Shown: positions 10,662 to 22,467 of the stretch, one piece after another
Layout of the letters: each line of letters opens with the position of its first letter
Position numbering within the stretch: position 1 is the stretch's first letter
Source of the DNA: Antitrichia curtipendula
Lineage: Eukaryota; Streptophyta; Bryopsida; Hypnales; Leucodontaceae
Reading direction: 5' to 3'
DNA length: 64,000 nucleotides
NCBI GenBank assembly: GCA_951230915.1
Contig: OX579637.1
Coordinates: 8,680,001-8,744,000, forward strand
Notes under the pieces: generated by a model
Told to the model about the DNA's origin: nothing
Seen by the model: only the letters and a program-made list of their open reading frames with translations
Database searches by the model: none
Translations under genes and position numbers: made by a program

Positions 10662-13600
10662 TCAAATAAGTACAAAACAAATTTCATTGGTTAACCCCCT
10701 AATACAAATACTATTTTGCATCATCGCTACCGTTTGCGGAAATATGAGAGGCACCTTCTTGTTCCTTAAGTCTTCGACTTGGTTTACAAGTTTGAGGACC
10801 ACCCGACCCGGAGGATGTGCCCCTCCTGATTGGACTTCCATGTCCACGGCGATGAATTGTCGTTTGGTTTCTGGAGAGTAGTCATCTTCATCTTCAATCT
10901 TCCGTTTATTTTTCCTTGTGGGAGACAAATCTACTTCCTGTGCCTTTAACGCTCTCAAAGCATTATAAATCTTTTCTATCATAGCATTACCGCTTTGTCA
11001 TCATCTCGAGGGGTCAACGAGATCGCTTGCCCTGTGCCATGTAGAAAAGTCCTCCACGTCGTTATAATGTCGGTGATCCTCTTATCAAATGTACTTGCCA
11101 CCTCCACGAGTGCATGTTCTGTGCTTGATAGCCCATCTACATTAAAAGCAGCACGAACGTGCGCAACTTTTTTCAATTTTGATAAGAATAGGGCTCTCCC
11201 TATTAAGCTGTGATTGTATGCTCCGTACTGCTCACTGAACTCTTGGGATGGTTGCACTTCTATGCAGACGCCATCTTCTCCTTTCCGCACTTCTTTTTCA
11301 GGAAACCGGAAGAACTTTTGATGTGAGATGCTCCAGTGTCCCCCCATGTTACGACAAAACAATTCTCGAGCCTCTAAGTCTTCAATACCCCTAGCCCGCA
11401 ACTCCACCTCTCTATTGCGTGTCATCCAGTCAAAGTCATTCAATTCGTCATTGTAGTTCTCACAAACATCATGCATGAGTTTTTGCGCATTCCAAATTAG
11501 AGGTCGTCCCCAATGAATGTAATTTTGGAATAGAAATGGCTTTTGGTCAAGTGGAAGGGTCCATCAATTGTGTTCGTGGCTAGGGGGCATGCTCTCCTCG
11601 TGCCCAATCATTTCGTAAAACCTAGGGCTCAAAGGAGAACGACACTCGGGACAAACCGAATGAACAAGGGATGATTTCACCATACACGTGATATGGTAAG
11701 TGTGGCGACATTGGCCCATGATTAAGGTGCCCTCGGGACCAAAATGATTTAGACAAAGGCTGCATTTACCCTCCAATAGTTCCATATTTGAACTTTCACC
11801 ATGCACTACTATCTTGTCCACCTCTTTGATGTACGTTGAATGCGTGCTGTAAGGGGCCCAACCTTCTTCTACTTCCAAGGTCTAGTTGATGGACTTTGAC
11901 GCAATCTTTTGCGCGTCATTCAATCGCTCAAACATTGCCAACATGTCCCCCCAATATGTGACGTCAATTGAACCCCTATGATGTACCTCAAACATCCTTC
12001 TAATAGATAGGAGGTTGGAGGAAATGGCATCGCATTGCTCCTTCGACTTCATGGCTAATTTGAGAAGCCCCTTCATTGCTCGGGTTACTACAGACGGTTT
12101 GTCTTGTAGTTTTTGAACCTACGTCAACCAACGAGTGTCGGAACTGCTCTTTGGCAAGCATTTATCTACCTCCACTACTTGCATCATTTTTTGATATTGT
12201 GCCTCCAAATAGACATTTTGTTGAATTACCGACTCTAGTCCATGCTTCACCTCCTCAAATTCGTGGCCTTCCGTTTGCATGGACGCGTCTCGGAATGTGG
12301 GAGGAGGATTATCCATAGCGGTTTCGGATATTACTTCCTTTTGGTTGTTTTTCTCAACCGCTTCTATACGCACGGCTCCGCCGGTCTTTGGAAGAACACA
12401 TCCCCCATCCTTGAAATTCTTTTGCTTGAGCACTACAATTTCGTACTCTAATTTCTCGATAAATTCCCTTTGAGAAACTAGAGTGTCATATCGACAATCC
12501 TGTGCGTTCGCAAATCTTTCATAATTAGCGCACACTCCTTTGAATGCATCCTTCAATTGCTTGTGCTCTTGTTTCAATTTCTCGTGCTCTACCTCCAAGG
12601 CCTTGTATTTCTCATTCTCTTCATTCAAGATGAGCAGCTTGCGATTATTTTTGACCCGCTCCTCCAATAATAGTTTCATAGACGTAATGAAATCCCAAAA
12701 CGACAAGGCACCAGACACCAACTCGGGCCCGGATTTGGTGAATTCCTGAGCAACTTCCATAAGTTTGGGGGCAATGCTAGCTACAAATTTAGCTGTAACC
12801 GACAATCTTTTCGAGGTGATCACAAAATTGGGCTATTGATCACTGTATTCGGCGAAGGGATTACTCGGTCCGGCCTCGTTTGCGGTTTCAGTCAAGCCCG
12901 CCTTGTTTGCTGGGTTACTAGGACCGGCCTCATTTGTGTCAATTACTTGGTTTGGTTGAAGAGAGATGTCTTGTTGATGTGCCCTAAACAAATAAGAAGC
13001 TTCCAACAAGCTTCCCAATTCACTCACCATTGGCAAATGACGTAGATCCTCCAATTGTGCTATATTTTGAGTTGACAAATGCGGATAGCTCTTATCCAAT
13101 GGGTTGTCATCAATGGACACATTTTGCACCATGCCATCGAGTTGCTTCCCATTTTTTGGCAACATCTGCCCTTCAACTCTTGGACTCGATACGGAGCCCA
13201 ACATGGGGCTTGATACGGGGCCTAATACGGGGACCAATATGGGGCTCGATACGGTGCCCAATACGGGACTCAATACGGGGCTCGGTGTGGTTGACAAGTC
13301 TTGATTGCAAGGTACTTGTGTCATAAAATTCATAGCATCGCTCGCTATGATATTATCAATTGATGCAATGGCCCTTGCCATTTGTTCGGGACGAACCTCA
13401 TCCCGACGTTTTTGTGGTGCAGATGGGGCTATCGGTTCTTCAAAAATGAGCCGCATGCTTAGAGCACCACTTTGTTCACCCACAGGTGTAAAATTGCGTG
13501 TGCATATCCAATCCGCCCGAGGAGTTAAAAACACCTCTCCGTCAACACCTTCCACCGTGGCATTTGACATTGTAGTTGGAATCTTCGTAGAATCCAAATG

Positions 13601-14143
13601 TACTCCAATATTTCCCCCCTCCATGATCTCTTTTTTAACCTGCATTAAAGCATGTTTTTGTCGCTTCTGTGATTTTGGTGCCTCACTTGGACTTGCCTTT
13701 GGATCATACAAATCTGGAATATCTTTTTGCCCTACTGTAAGCAAAAGCGGAGCCCCAGTTGTTGTTGGATATGTGCTCCAGTCCACCTTCCGAGTCAATA
13801 TGAGCTCAGCGTACACCATAGAGGCCATTTTGTAGTTTATGAGACCCTTACTCATTGATTTTTCCCCGAAGAGGGCCCGCCAAACCTCAAGTGATCGATG
13901 GACAAAATGTCCATCCTTGCAATTTGATGGCTTGCAATTGAAACCTTGTGTGTGAATAATGTGGACCTCACGAGGCCACAACTTGTCGATGTGATACATT
14001 TTCACATATTTATTGCAAATTTTGGAGGTCCAATAAGTTTCTTCCTCCTTCTCCCATTCGCTCTCCGCCTTGATATTTGGATCATCTAAAATATCCCATT
14101 GAAGCTCGTAGGCAGCCCCCTTTGATTTTGTCTTCCCGGGATT
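10662..14143 (-). pseudogene. Large coiled-coil/RING-finger gene of unknown role, broken
   Basis: A single minus-strand frame can be followed from the gap edge (14143) to about 10980, then a 1-base frameshift leads to a last segment ending at 10662. In-frame stops lie at 12833-12835, 12119-12121, 11882-11884 (all TAG) and 11564-11566 (TGA), each compatible with C-to-T. Order of parts: an N-terminal region with conserved Cys/His/Trp (around YHIDKLWP and VDWSTYP), a Pro/Val repeat, a long coiled coil (about 12200-12750), then a RING-H2 finger at about 11640-11780 with spacing C-x2-C-x14-C-x-H-x2-H-x2-C-x10-C-x2-C. After that come a Trp-rich segment and a basic KRKIEDEDD motif. RING-H2 fingers are typical of E3 ubiquitin ligases; the rest is unassigned. 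A diverged relative occurs at 24057-25480. The N-terminus is lost in the gap. Confidence 0.65.
13183..13287 (-). repeat. In-coding minisatellite
   Basis: Degenerate 12-18 bp units built on 'gatacggggc' and 'caatatgggg' encode a Ser/Pro/Val/Leu repeat (SSPxLxPVLG-like) within the RING-type gene. The unit keeps the reading frame, so copy-number change would alter only the linker length. Confidence 0.7.
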
Positions 14144-14343
14144 NNNNNNNNNNNNNNNNNNNNNNNNNNNNNNNNNNNNNNNNNNNNNNNNNNNNNNNNN
14201 NNNNNNNNNNNNNNNNNNNNNNNNNNNNNNNNNNNNNNNNNNNNNNNNNNNNNNNNNNNNNNNNNNNNNNNNNNNNNNNNNNNNNNNNNNNNNNNNNNNN
14301 NNNNNNNNNNNNNNNNNNNNNNNNNNNNNNNNNNNNNNNNNNN
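14144..14343. other. Assembly gap (200 N)
   Basis: Exactly 200 N, a placeholder size. The flank at 14344 is the GC-rich CCGTCCG array, which may be why assembly failed. The true length is unknown. Confidence 0.98.
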
Positions 14344-14518
14344 GCCCCGTCCGTCCCGTCCGCCGTCCGTCCCGTCCGCCGTCCGTCCATCCGCACCGTC
14401 CACTCGTCCGGTGGTCTGCGTCCGTCGGACGGTGGCCACTACGTCCACTGCGTCCGGACGTCCGGACGTCCGTTTTTTGGACGTGATTTGCCCCCGGACG
14501 TTCCAATTCGTCAACCTT
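14344..14518. repeat. CCGTCCG array upstream of the RING-type gene
   Basis: Very GC-rich direct repeats of ccgtccgtcccgtccg type pass into inverted gtccggacgtccggacg words. The motif is the same as at 5580-6130, and the position relative to the minus-strand gene (immediately 5') is also the same. The left end is in the gap. Confidence 0.7.
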
Positions 14519-15050
14519 GACTTCAACCAAATTGTGCAAGTTGGAAATATGCTCAAGTATTTGAATGTCTACAAATATTAATTGCATGTATAATAGCAAT
14601 CCACCCGCACGTGAATCCAAAAAAATATAGAATATTGTCGGACCTGTATTTTTATGGTGTCAAAAATTAAATGTCATAGAATTCTAATTTGAAAGCGACT
14701 TCAACCAAATTGTGCAAGTTGAAAATACGCTCAAGTATTTGAATGTCCACAAAAGTTAATTTGTAGGTAATTTCAATCCGCCTTCACATGAATTATAAAA
14801 CCAATTTGGAATAATACCACCTGTACTTTAATGGTGTCAAACATCAAATGTCATTGAATTTCATTTTGAAAGCAACTTCAATCAAATTGTGCAAGTTGCA
14901 AATACCCTCAAGTACTTAAATGCCCACAAATATTAATTTGTAGGCGTTTTCAATCCGCCTTTACGTGAATAAAACAAAATCGGAATGAAAATGGACATGT
15001 ACTTTAATGGTGGCAAAGATCAAATGTCATAGAACTACATTTTACACTAA
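14519..15050. repeat. 178-bp tandem repeat, three units
   Basis: Units begin with (g/a)acttcaa(c/t)caaattgtgcaag at 14519, 14697 and 14874, giving periods of 178 and 177 bp. They share landmarks such as 'ctcaagta.tt.aatg', 'aatccgcc', 'ttaatggtg' and 'caaatgtcat'. The units are about 75-85% alike by eye. The monomer length is near that of nucleosome-sized plant centromeric satellites, but three copies alone do not show a satellite array. Confidence 0.8.
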
Positions 15051-16060
15051 ATAAATTAGTGACATTCAAATTGTAGCATCTTCGGATCAATTTCGTAATG
15101 TCATGCATTAATTTATATGGGCAAACTTTGTTTCTTAAAACCCAAATCTCAAATGTGCTCTATGCATAAACTAGTTAAACTATATTAAAAATAAATTGAT
15201 ATTAAAATTGGAGTTATTTTTAAAATTACCTAGGAGTGATGTTCACATAATTTTATTTTTCTAAACTTGTGCTTTGAAGATGAATGGCATTGAATTTGAG
15301 AATGAGAGATGATGTTTTCTCAAGATTTTATGAAATTGATATGGAACCATTCTTTTATCTAGAGATTGAAACATTTATTAAGACCTTGGTTTGGGGAATA
15401 TTAGTTATAGCTGTTTAGCTCTTTTAAATATAGTTCCACTGTAGTCAATAAAATTAAAACCTTCCTATGTTGTGCACATTTTTTTCAGAAGTACCCGGAG
15501 TATCGTATTTAAAAAAAATAGTAGTCGCCTATTTTTTTTGAGGCAGACGCTAAAACCTATAATCGAACTCATGAACCCTACATTCTAAAACATGAACCCT
15601 AAATATCCACTAAATTGGGAAGTTCCTTTAGTTGAGACATAAGGAGTATGAAATAAAATAAAGTGAAAAGAATAGCCAGCATGCGTAAAAAGAATTTGAA
15701 AATCGCATGAGCTTCTGAAAATCTTTTGGACACAATGCAATTAAATATTTTTAAACTTGTAAGGTAAGAGTTAGGTTCCAAAGTGGTGCAAGCTTTAAAA
15801 TGGTGCCCTACCTTAATGGTGCATTGTCTATAGATGTTTCTTTTTTCATAGCCTTCATAAATGTACAGATAGTGTACATTTTACAGGGGCGATTTTGGAG
15901 CCCGATGCTAGTTCAACTTCAAAATTTATAACTAATTCCATAAAGCTCAAAGAAATGTGAAACAACTTGGGTTGGACGCCAAATCCACTTCTCTTTCAAG
16001 TAATGTTTACTGAAAATAATTCAAGAAGTTTTACCTTCCCAAAATTTAATTTCAGCCCTT
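15051..16060. other. AT-rich DNA, no gene recognised
   Basis: A/T-rich sequence with a few CCCTAA-like words near 15570-15605. No continuous frame or motif. The change to more balanced composition after about 16060 may mark the left border of the DUF7869-type unit. Confidence 0.5.
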
Positions 16061-16337
16061 AGGTGGGCGGTTTATGGGCCTGCTATCTTAGTCATATACG
16101 GAATGACAACGCTCTCACTAAAAGCAGCTACGAAATGTGGAACCCATGTTCCATCATGCCGAGTGCGCATAATCTTTGGAAAAGGTGCTCTCGAAATAGT
16201 AGTGGAAGAAGTCTCCTCGAGGACGCGGCTCCTTTTCTTTTTTTGCAACGAAATATAGGGGAAAGGCGTGCATGGTCTTGAAAAGCACTGACTGCGCGCA
16301 AAATCGGAGTCCGTTTGAATTCAAGAATGTGGCACGC

Positions 16338-16386
16338 TATTCTTCCCGCGTCTTCTTCCCGCGTCTTCTTCCCGTCTTCTTCCCTC
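16338..16386 (+). promoter_or_regulatory. Pyrimidine-rich tandem tract, possible promoter element
   Basis: A 13-14 bp unit (tcttcttcccgcg) is repeated about three times and ends in a C/T-only run. Plant core promoters often carry such pyrimidine patches, and this one lies 1.4 kb upstream of the first clear exon of the transposase-like gene. No TATA box is obvious beside it, so the promoter role is a guess. Confidence 0.3.
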
Positions 16387-16823
16387 TATCTTGCAGGCTT
16401 AGGTCGGGACGCATCGATGGAGGCGTTTTGCAGTAATTCTTGTACTTGTTGTCGTTCCTTCTTTGCCTGACCAGATCAGAGCAGAGACGCGTAGATTTTG
16501 AGACATACTTCTGTCTTCGCTATGTGTGGCGCTTGCAAGGGATTTGTGCATTGCTGAGCAATTATCATAGTGAAGAATGGCCTGTAAGGAAATCCCATCT
16601 CTCTTGTAAGGTTGTGTACTCTACGTTTTGCGGTGTTGTTGGTGTATTCGCGATTCTCAATACTTCTTGGAAATGATATGATAGATGCACGTGGTATTGA
16701 ATTCCTCTGCATTGTGGTAGTCTGACATTGCAGCTTACATTGTACATTTGCGGCATTGTCAATATCAGTCGCGTAATGAACCGACTTTTTCGCCGCAAAT
16801 TCCGGATATATGTTACGAATTCC

Positions 16824-17747
16824 ACATTAGCCTCGAGTCAAAGCTAATGTAGGTCTAGCCTTGAACCATTACCCTGTATCCTGGAGTCCAGGGTATGGTG
16901 AGGTTGTACAGTGTAGTCGCTGAAATATATAGTGTGCTAGATTTACCTTCGGCACGAAGGTAATAAATGATGTTGTGAATTCGCTGTATATTGGAGTCAC
17001 CGTATCCTTGAATAATAATCATAACACTAGAGATCAGGATCCTTGATATTCAGTTTATGTTCCTCTGCTAATTTCACTTTGACTCGAAGCTAATTTGCAG
17101 ACTGCTCTAGTATTTCTTTAGACATGGACGCCTTGGATAGTTATCGGCATGGTAATGTTTTGGTTTAGTAATTTTTTGTTTAACCATTTATGACATGGTA
17201 ATTTACCTTCGTCTCGAGGGTAAGTATTGTGTGTTAATGATTATGAATGACCTCCACTACGATGTTGATATGTGGTTCGGTGGAATATATTCTCTTGATA
17301 TTCTTGTGTCCTTCAGCAGTAATGGTGAATTTACCTTCGATACGAAGGTAAGTCGGTGATGGCTTATTACTATAGTACTGTTTAAGCCTTCGGATTCTAG
17401 ATGAAGTTTGTGAATCCTGATGTGTGGGCTAGAGGTGGTCGTATTTATTGATGCGGTGGCCGTGGTGGATGAGAGGATTGATTAGTGAAACTCGACTAAA
17501 TTATGGCTGTGTAGGAGCCTTGTCGGTGTCCATTAATATTTCGTAGTGTAGTCATTGTTTGCCTCAGAATGAAAACTGATGTGATTGCTGTCTTATTATG
17601 TTCGGTGTGTCCACCACTATTTCTTGAAGTGTTGCAAATTTTGTCTATGGAGATGTTGTTGTCGCCCTTGGTACCTCAACTGTGAATAAGTACATTTTCG
17701 TGGTTGTCCGTTCCTGTCGTTATCAGGTACCTTCGTGTCGAAGGTAA
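16824..17747. repeat. Six copies of a 21-bp palindrome, TTACCTTCG-NNN-CGAAGGTAA type
   Basis: Sites: 16824-16850 (variant with TTAGCCTCG and longer arms), 16943-16963, 17073-17093 (degenerate, nearest to the first site), 17203-17223, 17331-17351 and 17727-17747. Central triplets are agt, gca, act, tct, ata and tgt. Each site has 8-9 bp inverted arms meeting at a CG-NNN-CG core. Spacing is about 110-130 bp for the first five, and all lie upstream of the coding frame. In three sites the right arm runs into GGTAAG or GGTAAT, which resembles a splice donor. The same design with different arms occurs at 55-64 kb. Confidence 0.85.
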
Positions 17748-17811
17748 TTACCATGAAATCGTCATTATACCTTGGCTTCCAATGACTTGTGTTTGTTTTT
17801 GTAATGGTAGG

Positions 17812-20679
17812 ATGGACATCCATGGTCTCGACAATTTTGCTACCCCTATTCCAATTTTGGCTCCGAATGTTGCTGACTGTGATGGCATCCCTCGTTTGTC
17901 CTGGAACACAAAAGCTGTTACTTTGCGTAACGAAGCTGGAGATGACGTCACGAAAGGAATCTGTTGTAGCGTTGATGCCGATCTTGTCATCGATAGTGAC
18001 GAGAAGCCCCTTGGTGACAATCGAGTCGCTGTTCAAATTGCAGAATCTTTATGTGAGATGGAGGTTCCATCAGGTTGGATGCGGTCAATGCATTCTTGGC
18101 ACATTGCGCGAGTATTTCTAAACGGTGTTAGCCTCTATGATCATCAACAGACAGATTTGTACAGCACTGCTGTGAATGCTTCCAACCGTCGTGCACGTGT
18201 GGGAGTGCGCTCTTATGAGAGTTCTCGAGAGAAGAGGGAGCTTGATCTCCCTCCTAAAAAAGAAACCCTTCTCACCACCCAATCAATTATTGGAGTGTCC
18301 ACTGTATCTTGTTGCTATAAGAACTGCTTGCAGCATTTCCCTTGTAGTGAAATTCAGGCGATTTGTTCTGAATTGCATGTAACTAGTGGAGTGTATGTCC
18401 GCAAGCGCTGCCTTCTTGAAGCGCATAGACAGAAGCACAAAGACCAGGCAGGGAAGGAATGGATAACATTGAAGAGTATTGATGTTTGCCTTCCTGTCTG
18501 GTGGACTATCCATGGGAAATCAAAAGCAACCTTCGACAAGTTCAAGCACATGGCCAATGATGGGAAAGTAGCTGAGTCGCACGGGAATTTGGGGTCTAAG
18601 AAGCCACGCACACAGACTGTGCAAGCCACCGCCACACTTCGGGCTTTGGTTGTAGGGCAAGCAGACAAAATGCCGCACAAAACGAGAACATTAGCTTCAG
18701 GAGAGAAAGTACCCGCAATGGTTTTGTCCTCTACGTTTCAGTGGAGTGATCAACTACCAAAAATCAATGAAGCCAATGCCAAGTTTGATTTGCCGCCGAT
18801 TTCTTCCAGTGGATTGAGTGGCATTCAACGTGCTTCTTTTCCTGAATATTCTGCAAAGGCTCGTGGGGACACTTTTGCAAGGTGTGGTCTATGCGATACT
18901 TACAAGCAGTTGAAGAATGCTTGCACTCCATTGTCTACAGCACAGGGCAAGTAGTACAGAATTTTGAACACCCATCTTTGTGGACAAGAGGCCCATAGAG
19001 TATTGTACTATTCAAATCGATATGTGTCGGAGGAGTTCCCTGAGAAAATGTTGTGCATCATCCACAATAAAATGGATCACTCGAAAACTGATTCTCCGCA
19101 CTTCTCTCACAAGACCAAAGCAGCAGATTTCTACATGAAATTGCCAGTTGCTGTCACCGGCATGATTGCTCATGGTCATGGCGACATTTGATATGCGCAC
19201 TATGGGCTGGAGATTTTTCCTACGGACTCAAACCATACTGTTGGGTCTATTGCAAGGTTGTTGCGTGATCTTGAAGGAGTTCCGAAGAATTCATCCCGCA
19301 TTCTGTTTTCTACGGAGGACAACCAATCCCCTTTAACCCAGGCGGTATTGGAAGGTTCAAATATATGTTTGGACTCCCTTCTTCCTCCTCCACAAGAACC
19401 AATCGCTCATTGTCCTTTACCGCCTATATTGACTTTACAGCTAGACAATGCATCCGGGGACAACAAGAACCGATGGGTTTTTGCTTTTTGTTCTTTACTT
19501 GTGTTCAAAGGCATTTTTCGTGAGATATACATCAATTTCCTCATTGTTGGGCATACTCATGAAGATATGGACGCTCTCTTTGGTCGATGGAGCACGATGT
19601 TGAAGATGAAAGACTACAAAACACTTCCTAGGCTTATGAAATCCTTCATGGATTGTGAAAGTCATCCCGTCATTCCTCACTTCATCGAGGAAGTTCCTGA
19701 TTTTAAGCTATTTGTGCAGGGATACTTGGGTACAGGTGGAGACTTCTTGGAAGGTCATTCTACGTCCCAACAGTTCAAATTTTACATGGATTCAAGTGGA
19801 TGGCCTTTGATGGAGTACAAGAATTTGTGTACGGACAAGGACTAGTTGCCAGAGCACGGTAGAGGGATTCGGTTGTGGTCTGAGACAGAAGACGGTCGTC
19901 CCAAAGTGCCAAGCGGAAATCCAACACCTTTGGCTCCACAACAAATGCGGGCAGTAGGTGAAATAAAGAAGGATTTGGATGGTTTTATTTCACACTGGAG
20001 CAGAATGGCGAATATCAAAGAGTCTGGAGAGTTCAAGCTTCTATATGGTCCCATAAAAGAGTATTGGAAGGATGTGAGGGCGGCTTTAGATGAACCTCTA
20101 GTGGTTCGTGAGACTTTGAAAGATGGATTTTGGCCGGCTTCTAGGATCACCGAAGAACCGGAGGACCGAAAGCGAGAAGATGGTATAGTGCATGAAGAAT
20201 TTGCTCAAGATAGACCTTTTGTTGGGCGTTGGCGCGACCGTCCTAGACCTTCGTTTCGTATTGATAAGGATTTGTTTGCGGGATATTTTGTCGTTGTGCA
20301 ACCCGCTGATGATGACCCAAAGCCCTTCTGGCTTGCTAGAGCACTTACGAATCCGGATCCGGGACATATGCATTTGATCCAAATTCAGTACTGGACACCT
20401 ACATCAGGTCGTTTCATTGACTTGGATACGTATGCTGGGTGGGACACAAAAGCAAGGAATGTGTGGCATATAGATCGTATAATTCCTCCTTGTTGGTCAA
20501 ACACGGACTGTATCATGACGGCATTCAAGCCACGTGGAAAGAAAGTGGTTGACGATATTCCTCAAGTGATTTCGAGAGTTACTATTCCGAAGGCACAAAT
20601 GAACATCATCAAATCATCAGTGGCAAACTTTATGCCGAATTGCAATAACGATGACGTCTTGGATGAAGAGGAAGAGTAG
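17812..20679 (+). pseudogene. DUF7869-type transposase-like gene, three C-to-T-type stops
   Basis: One plus-strand frame runs from an ATG at 17812 (just after a plausible acceptor, atggtag) to a stop at 20679, about 955 codons. Stops at 18952-18954 (TAG), 19189-19191 (TGA) and 19843-19845 (TAG) interrupt it with no frameshift. The core matches the DUF7869 family pattern known from eukaryotic transposon-like proteins: KMDHSKT (about 19070), LDNASGDNKNRW (about 19442-19477) and VGHTHEDMDALF (about 19546-19581). These supply candidate D, D and D/E metal-binding residues of an RNase H-fold transposase. Upstream, CCYKNC and FARCGLCDTYK give Cys pairs that may bind zinc. The C-terminal ~150 residues (FWLARALTN, IQIQYWTP, NVWHIDRI) look like a chromatin-reader-type beta domain, which is tentative. 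The tail is acidic. Terminal inverted repeats were not found. Confidence 0.75.
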
Positions 20680-22467
20680 TTTGTAGTTGTATTAGAAGAG
20701 TATTATATTTAGATCTTTGATTCTATATGCTTTTGCATTTAGATATTTTGAGTTGTTTGCAGTTCTATGTTGTATTGTTTTTATCATAATGTAGCAATAA
20801 TGTAACAAACTTGATTTCTATTAATAGTATTTGTTCACCTTCTCTTTGCATTTTCATGTAGAGCATTTACATATGTTTCACTACTTTTATCTTGTAAAAG
20901 GTTTGTGATGGAAAGTGTTGTATTACAATCATTTAGAGTAAGGATTTGGCACAAGCAAGTCTCAATTTAATGAAATGCTTCACTTCATAACTTTTTAGTC
21001 TCTTTTATTTCTTTATCTATTACGAAATAAAAATAAATAGAATGTTTATTGAGGGATGTAGCTTCTTTTTTTAGAACTATGTAAATGTATTAAATCACAA
21101 TTTATTTTATGTGAGTATCAATTTATTGAAGAGTCTCATTTTAATGAACACTAATTGTACTCTAAATATAGAATACATTAAAATGAGACCCGAACTTGTC
21201 TCATTTTAATGAATAAGGCCTTTTTCTCTTTTATTCAATCACGTGAGCAAATCAGAGTTCTTGAAATAAAAACAAAGGCCCGGCAATCAAATCCTCTTCT
21301 GCAAAAAACTAGGAATGAACTTTGTCATACTATGCTAGTTCAATAAGGTAGGTTGCAAGTGCGTCAAAAACTTTGTATGAGTGCGTCACAAAATCAGCAG
21401 GCTGTTTGACTTCTCTGGGTGCTTGTGGCGCTGCCTCATCCAGTGGTACTGGAAAATTTACAAAACCATTTATCAAAGGTAAACAATTCTCCACCTTGCT
21501 TCTATCTTCATCAACCACAACTAATTCAACCACTACTTAGTTGAAACCTTCTACTCAAGGAGTAAAAATGAAGCACGTCTCTTCTGATTTAATTCATACC
21601 AAGCTTTACTCACTCTAATAGCTCGCCACAAAAATCCAAAATCTAGTGATAACACCAAAATCTTGCTCCCAGACTTTGCTCAATAATTTGTACAACAAAA
21701 TCCCACAGACTACAAATTCCTACTGCAACTACTCGACTGTCGACTGAGATCCTGCTCCCAGACTTGGACCACAAAACAATAAATGACACTATCAAACCAA
21801 GGTATCAGTTACATCCTCAAGAAAGCACTCAAACCAACTTTCAGACCACCACGCTTCTTTCTTAGATGTGCATATTTCTTCTTGGCTCTCATTCTTTGAT
21901 AAATTCTCTCACATATGTCCCAGCAACGGAACCAAAAATGATTGATAGAATAATTTCAGATTCAACATACTTGGATCAAAATCAAGTTAATCTTTCTTTA
22001 TTACTTAGATCCTTGGTGGATCAAGATACATGACTCCTCCCTTGTTGATTGATTCCTCAATGCCTGCACTAAGACACCCTCTTCTAAACTCTCACAACCG
22101 ACGTGCTTCTACGGCTTGTCTCTCTTTATTCTCCTCTGTTGTTAACCGCTGACCAGTCCATAACTAAAGAACCTACAAGGAAAAATCTAATTGGATCATT
22201 AACGGAACAGAATTGACAAATGATAAAAAACAATGATCACCTCAAAGGATGAAAATTAATTATCATTCAATTTGTATGTCGAGAATATGACAAGTCAAAA
22301 TTAGTTGTATCAAGACTTTAGCTTATAGTTGGGGGACATTGTTGGATATGGGCAGGACCGTACTCAGGTTAGGCAAAAACTATATATTCTCTCCATTGTT
22401 CATCACTTGCCAAGTCCCCTCTCGATGCCTCACATGCTAGCTCCTTTGTGGTCTAGGCTTAAAGAAT
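20680..22467. other. AT-rich DNA with an inverted repeat at 21176-21211
   Basis: Just 3' of the transposase-like gene, the word gtctcattttaatga occurs near 20958 (variant), 21133 and 21198 and, inverted, at 21176. The last pair forms a 14-bp perfect stem with an 8-nt loop. It could be a 3' end signal or element border. The rest (21300-22460) has only short frames; 21900-22200 has the look of an old retroelement end, but no pair was found. Confidence 0.45.

Noticed and set aside
14082..14620. Frames passing through the N run
   Set aside because: They are open only because the 200 N are unread. The part beyond the gap is repeat sequence, so the RING-type gene is annotated only to 14143.
18964..19200. 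Separate small genes between the stops of the transposase-like frame
   Set aside because: All pieces are in one frame and together give the expected DUF7869 order, so they are fragments of one gene.
3916..20679. Stop-codon reassignment (TAG/TGA read as amino acids)
   Set aside because: Several long frames also end in TAG or TAA at family-consistent ends. TAG falls at both Gln and Trp positions, and active-site residues are also mutated, so decay is the simpler reading.
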